DNA of 64,000 nucleotides from Polytrichum commune (Eukaryota; Streptophyta; Polytrichopsida; Polytrichales; Polytrichaceae): the NCBI GenBank assembly GCA_950295325.1, contig OX485804.1, positions 47,926,001-47,990,000 of the forward strand, in the 5' to 3' direction. Every line of letters starts with the position of its first letter. Position 1 is the stretch's first letter. The notes below the pieces were generated by a model. The model was not told the DNA's origin. It saw nothing but the letters and a program-made list of their open reading frames with translations, and did no database searches. The translations under genes and the position numbers were made by a program. This document shows positions 59,060-64,000 of the stretch, piece by piece.

Positions 59060-60420
59060 AGGTTGGAGTTGACAAGTTGTAAAGTAGAGTTGAATGCACA
59101 TGGGCTTCTTTGACATGGGTTGCTTGAGTGGTTGTAGGTTAGTGTGAGTGCACCCCGGTATTAGCGCCAAGCTTGCGTAGATGACAATTTTGCAAAGTAC
59201 TTGGACATTTTGAAAATTATGATTTTGTGACATGCACATGTATTTTTAGGTGTCAACAACAGTTTGAAGTATGCTCCAGTCTGGTGGGACCTTGGTCCCC
59301 TAGATGGGTCAAAAAGGGATGTTTATGTTGTGCATGAAGTACAATAATGTGGTTGGTAAATATAGACCTACCTTATGACATAAACCCTTTCACATGTCTA
59401 CAACTAACAAATACCTCTAACATGACATTGCTTTGTCATTCATTTCCAAAGGAAGTCGAGTTGGTAAAAAATGCCATTGTTCATGAGATGAGGAGTGTGG
59501 ATAACAAGACGTATCTTTCATCAACATGACAAAACATCAAAGTTTTAGAGTCATTCAAAATTACAAAATGTCTTGAACTCACATCTCCATGGACCCTCTT
59601 GTCGTGGGAATGTATACCCAAAAAATTATCTCCAACTTCTTTATAATGAATGGAGGCGTTGTGGTATTCCAGTTTAGATGAGGTAGATTAATTTGTAAAG
59701 TTCTTCTTGAAGTACTTCACTCAACTATTGACATTTTTATGTTATTTTTGGCCTTAGCGGTGGCATTTTATCACTTGTAGTGTTTGAGCCCATATGTAGG
59801 TTAGAGACTGCAAAAAAAAAATTAAGTAAATCATCTCCTATTTGTAATATTTAGTTCATACTTCACATGGGTTTTAAGTTGTGGACTTCTCAGTATTGAC
59901 AAACTTTGTATCTTAACTCTTGAAAACCCATTCTTCCAAGTACAAATATTGTAGTTTCAACTCCATGTTGAACATCAAAATGTAGTCTCCACAATACATT
60001 TTGATAGTGACCCTCCTTCCTTTTAAGGGAAGAATCTCCCATGCACTCCCTAATGGCCACATGCGCGCATGGTTATTCAACAATTTATTCAACACTCTCA
60101 ACAATCAGTATTCAACTATGTGTTGTCCATAGTGTAGTAGGGGAAATTATAGTAGCCTTTGTGCCACTGTTGATATTAAACTCAAGTGTTTTAGTTAGTG
60201 ACGTACGTGGACTTGGAATGCCCATAGTAGGGCCACATCCCTTAGTTGAATGCTTCCAATGTAAGAAATTTGAACTAAGCTTCCAATGTATATGAAGTGG
60301 TATTTGAAAAGTCTCTACGTGACCAAGGCTCAATCATAGTAACAATTATGTATGCTTCAAATCACAATACTAAGTTGAATCACAATACTTAGTTGAATCC
60401 TTCTCCACACTAACACAAAC
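59060..60420. other. Non-coding stretch, no recognisable gene
   Basis: Short ORFs without motifs. AGTAGGGCCACATCCCTTAG at about 60222 resembles the tail of the dispersed repeat family at 19300-19700, so a partial copy may end here. Confidence 0.4.
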
Positions 60421-60429
60421 AAATCCTAC

Positions 60430-62900
60430 ACGTGCCTAGGTATTCATCTAGTCCCCTCCTCAAGTGAAAAATGCAGAATAGTCACAATGGACAAAGCCAA
60501 TTGACAAAGTAAGATGCTATTGTCATCCCAACCATCATGAAACAAAATATACGCCACCTCAACACAATCATCAAACTAGGAATAGCATACGCTTATTACA
60601 CAATCATTTTTTCAAAACCAGACATCAAAAAACTGGATAGAATCATGAGTAAACTCATTAAAAAAATATGCAACCTACCCAAAAGTACAACCAATATCCT
60701 AACCCATCCATCACATGAGGACTTCGACATAAACACCACCTCCTTTCTACCGGACTACATAGATTGTATCAGACAATAACTAATCCAAGCCCTCAACGAC
60801 CAATGCCAACTAGGCAACATCTATCAAGGCTTAGCACAAACACATCAACACATGATATGGGGGGCCCTAGATCCTCCCAAACTCCAATACCAAGCATGTG
60901 TAAGATCACCAATCGCCCGCACAACATTCTTACTTGAACAAGATTATGAAATACACAGAAACACGAACAATCACTCCTTCCCCATAAAGCAAACCTAGAT
61001 CAAAACTACATGCAACTCCCCTCACATTAGAACACATTCCCAAATGCCCATAAAAACAACACTCAGAAACTCCTCAACAAATTATGAATGCAAGGCATCA
61101 TCACTATTGTATAAATCCAAGACTCCACCACTAAAGCCATACTATCCTTAGAAGCCTTCAAAAGACAATACAAACCCCCCTCAAAAGTATCAAAAATGCC
61201 CTCTAACAAGAACAAATACCATTCCCACAACCCCCTCCCACACACAACATCATCACACCCACACAAACACAAACTACCACCAACTACTCAACACAAAATC
61301 AATAGCACCAATGGCCACTAATACACACCATCACAACCTCCAAGACTACATCCAAAAAAAAAAGGGACGCTCAAGACATTAGAAAATATTGCCTTTACAA
61401 ATGAATCACACCACCAACCACCACCACCAAACAAATAGCCGAATCACAACTCCTCCATCCAGAGAATCTAACCTTAGGCCATAACCTCCTCACACTAATT
61501 AGGTTCCTACAAAATGACTTTAATGAAACTACTCTCAAGACATATGACTCCTATATCAATTTCAAAAAATCAACAGACCGTAGATTCATCCGACCTGCAA
61601 TAAATACCACACACCTCACCCTCTCTATCAAAGAATGTAGCCAGGACAAAGACATCTACACTAACAAACCCACCATACAGATCGAGGGAGTTGGAGCCAA
61701 CATATTTGATCAAACAAATTCCTACATTACAACCATCCCACTAACAAGGCTCCAGTAGCTTTGGGAAGATTCAATCAACATAGCACACACCCCATGATTC
61801 ACTTCCTCCAACCATCCCCACAAGATTTTGCCACATAAGCCCTTTGGCTAATCCAAAGATACATAACCATCCTCCCTAGGATAAAACCTAAAATATGCAA
61901 CTCCCACAATAATCACCACACACTACACCCCTCCATACTAAACACTCTAATAAACTCCTTTGATTTCACAAAGTCCTACTACTCCTCCCCCCTCACATGT
62001 TCCCCACAACTTTCACAACACAATTCCCCACACATCCATGATATAATCTTCAGCTCTTCTAGCCTCGCCAAACTAGCAAAATGGAGAGGGATAGGACTAG
62101 CCCGCCCCCTTGATCTCCACACCACCAATGAAGCCATCTACTGGGCAATAATGGCCACCAAAGAACACCAAAGTGCCACAACCATAATTATCATCAACCA
62201 TGAAGACCCCACAAATACAAGGGCATGGACACAATCGCCACCATACCACCAGACTCCATAGATAGATAGATAGAAACTCCAACCCCTTTCAAGCAAGGGG
62301 CCGGCGTGAATAAAGTGTCCGTTCGTAATGCCAATGACCCGATGCCCACTGGACAAGGGGACATTGGGACAAATACTAGTCTCCCCTTTCGAGGATGGAC
62401 ACTATAGTGACACACTATACAAGTTCCTAGCTAGCCACTAGTGCCTTGAAGATACCGGACATGGTATCCCCCCAAAGGGCTTTGAGGTACCCATACAACA
62501 AGGTCCAAGGACCCCCCACCATAGTTGGGTGGACTAAGGTGGTGAGCACCACGCCAGCATGGGGAATAGAACCCACAACCTCCTCATTGGGGGTCATGAG
62601 CCCTAACCACCAAGCCAAGGCCCATGGTGCCCCAGACTCCATACAATACATCCCCACACAAGAATGGCCACAATACTTACATGCATATGAAACAAATTAC
62701 AATTTCGACATATGCATCCATAATCCAAATGCCCTCCCTAGACAACCAACAAACTCTAAACACACTCTCATTGGACATACTCAAACTCTACGACATGCAA
62801 ACCATAATCAACCATGTACACAACACACCTCATGAACACAAAGTAAATTTTTCTAAGGTATGGCAAACAACCCCTAACCCATCACTCACACCATGAACCC
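60430..62900 (+). pseudogene. LINE ORF2 fragment (region after the reverse transcriptase), split by a SINE
   Basis: A third A/C-rich, G-poor LINE piece on the plus strand. The frame at 60537-60779 reads as the region following the RT palm: LGIAYAYYTIIFSKPDIKKL, DRIMSKLIKKICNLPKSTTN and TSFLPDYIDCIRQ. A shifted continuation reads ALNDQCQLGNIYQGLAQTHQ. Further broken frames cover 60900-62200 (LAKWRGIGLARPLDLHTTNE, EAIYWAIMATKE), which could be a decayed RNase H domain. A SINE sits at 62261-62631. Without it and one copy of its 12 bp duplication, the frame runs from ...AWTQSPPYHQTPY straight into NTSPHKNGHNTYMH and on to a stop (TGA) at about 62897. The ORF is disabled by stops and shifts elsewhere. 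Confidence 0.65.
62261..62631 (-). mobile_element. tRNA-derived SINE, complete, inserted in a LINE
   Basis: CCAGACTCCATA flanks both sides (62249-62260 and 62632-62643), a 12 bp target duplication. Read on the minus strand, the 371 bp element starts GGGCACCATGGGCCTTGGCT. It has an A box at 62618-62608 (TGGCTTGGTGG) and a B box at 62573-62563 (GGTTCTATTCC), spaced as in a tRNA. The body continues through TGTCCATCCTCGAAAGGGGA and CACTTTATTCACGCCGGCC and ends in a (TCTA)n tail. The tail is shared with the copy at 46585-46949. It is transcribed by Pol III in active families; mobilisation would use a LINE recognising the tail. Confidence 0.92.
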
Positions 62901-63089
62901 TATACCCCCCGCCCCCAATCCCCAACACATTACACACACAACACAATATTCATTAAAATGAGAGTTTTCCAGTGAATTGAGAGTACATAAAGCAAATTAT
63001 TCATCCAAGAATGAAATGAAAACCACTGGAAAGTTGTAGAGTACAAGTAAAAAAATAATATTTGATTTTCCGCCGTAAATTCCTCCATA

Positions 63090-63532
63090 GTTTCCATTAA
63101 AATGAGAGTATGTTAAGCTGGGAAATCGACTCATTTAGGTTGACTCAACCTAAATTGACAAAATATTGTCCTCATTTAGGTCGACTCAACCTAAATTGAC
63201 TAACATAATTGTCCTCATTTAGGTCGACTCAACCTAAATTGACAACATAATTGTCCTCATTTAGGTCGACTCAACCTAAATTAACAACATAATGTCCTCA
63301 TTTAGGTCGACTCAACCTAAATTGACTAACATAATTGTCCTCATTTAGGTCGACTCAACCTAAATTGACAACATAATGTCCTCATTTAGGTCGACTCAAC
63401 CTAAATTGACAACATAATGTCCTCATTTAGGTCGATTCAACCTAAATTGACAACATAATTGTCCTCATTTAGGTCGACTCAACCTAAATGAGTCAATTTC
63501 CCAGCTTAACATACTCTTATTTTAATGGAAAC
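63090..63532. mobile_element. MITE with 54 bp inverted ends and a minisatellite interior
   Basis: The left arm starts GTTTCCATTAAAATGAGAGT and the right arm closes with its reverse complement; the arms (63090-63143 and 63479-63532) differ at about two positions. TA flanks both sides (63088-63089 and 63533-63534). The whole interior is a tandem array (63131-63490) of nine units of 41-43 bp. The TA flank suits a Tc1/mariner or Stowaway-like element; no transposase for it is in the window. Confidence 0.82.
63131..63490. repeat. Minisatellite, nine units of 41-43 bp
   Basis: The unit core is TCATTTAGGTCGACTCAACC followed by TAAATTGACAACATAATTGTCC; unit starts fall near 63129, 63171, 63213, 63256, 63297, 63339, 63380, 63421 and 63463. 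Each unit contains the short inverted repeat TTTAGGT...ACCTAAA around a GTCGAC (SalI) site, so every unit can form a small hairpin. Confidence 0.9.
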
Positions 63533-63547
63533 TACACGTCTGAAGTT

Positions 63548-64000
63548 TATCAACCTAACATGACTTTTAGGTTGATCAATGGCCAATATTATTTTGAGAG
63601 GATCCCACTCTCTCAAAATATTGAATATCATGTTACACACACCTTTTGCCGAAGCACAATCCCCAATAATGCATATACACAAATGGCTCATTCATACCAC
63701 TTGACAAAAATGAAACCAACAATACAACAAACTCGGGAATCTATAGCCCAACTCACAATCTTAGCATGGTCAAAAGATTTTGTAGCCTCCAAAACATCCT
63801 CCAAGTAGAACTATACACCATATTGATCGCCTTAACCGCCACAAGACCACAACCCCACGACATATACATACACCCCGACATACACACTAACAACCTCAAC
63901 AATATTTACCTAATTAATAACCACATAAAACACCCCTCCTCACAACACCACAACTTAGACAAACTCCTCGTCACAACCATTGTCAACCAAATGCAATGGA
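63548..64000 (+). pseudogene. LINE RNase H fragment, open at right edge
   Basis: A fourth A/C-rich LINE piece. From about 63770 a frame open to the right edge reads NILQVELYTILIALTATRPQ, with the E-L-Y-x-I-L-I-A-L helix of RNase H, then HTNNLNNIYLINNHIKHPSS and DKLLVTTIVNQMQW. The usual TDS before LNNIYLI reads TNN here, so the catalytic Asp is lost. The preceding frame (63488-63808) overlaps the MITE end and has no recognised motif. The element is cut by the window edge and by the MITE to its left. Confidence 0.6.

Noticed and set aside
63131-63490. CRISPR-like regular repeat array
   Set aside because: The units are directly adjacent with no unique spacers, and the context is a plant MITE.

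Overview
The window is nuclear DNA from a land plant. It holds two intron-split plant genes, both on the minus strand, in a background of transposable elements and their remains. The evidence for a plant is a class III (secretory) peroxidase, a plant-type DGAT1 with 16 exons, CCCTAAA telomere-type repeats, and MITEs, LINEs and tRNA-derived SINEs of plant style. The long AT-rich introns and the mix of decayed LINEs suggest a medium or large genome. A seed-free plant (moss, liverwort, hornwort, lycophyte or fern) is my guess only.

Layout. 1-2640: the 5' part of a LINE-like element on the minus strand, an ORF open to the left edge, with a 590 bp tandem duplication directly upstream. 2890-5340: a broken gene of a transposon-associated family (DUF7869-like). 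6170-8000: a ~160 bp tandem array split by a 1.2 kb insertion. 8682-20000: mostly decayed AT-rich DNA with two MITEs and a few unrecognised short ORFs. 20127-23666: a three-exon class III peroxidase gene whose promoter, intron 1 and intron 2 all carry local tandem duplications. 25098-31649: a row of inverted-repeat elements, including a 759 bp element with a telomere-like tract and an 86 bp perfect palindrome. 31960-33930: a LINE endonuclease region. 34440-35160: a PIF/Harbinger transposase broken by one stop codon and an internal deletion. 40690-42550: a LINE RNase H/C-terminal region. 46585-46949: a SINE. 47334-57098: DGAT1, with a 5S-rRNA-like sequence, a 185 bp duplication and several copies of a dispersed repeat in its introns. 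60430-64000: two more LINE fragments, one interrupted by a SINE with a clean 12 bp target duplication, plus a MITE whose interior is a 41-43 bp minisatellite.

The two real genes are unrelated in pathway. DGAT1 makes triacylglycerol in the endoplasmic reticulum. The peroxidase is exported and oxidises phenolics in the wall. Nothing suggests an operon or cluster. The mobile elements do relate to each other: two ~515 bp MITEs with TAA/TTA target duplications fit mobilisation by a PIF/Harbinger transposase of the kind whose wreck lies in the same window, and the two SINE copies share a 3' tail.

Exon boundaries were read by eye from splice signals, reading-phase continuity and family similarity. 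No alignment or database search was run.
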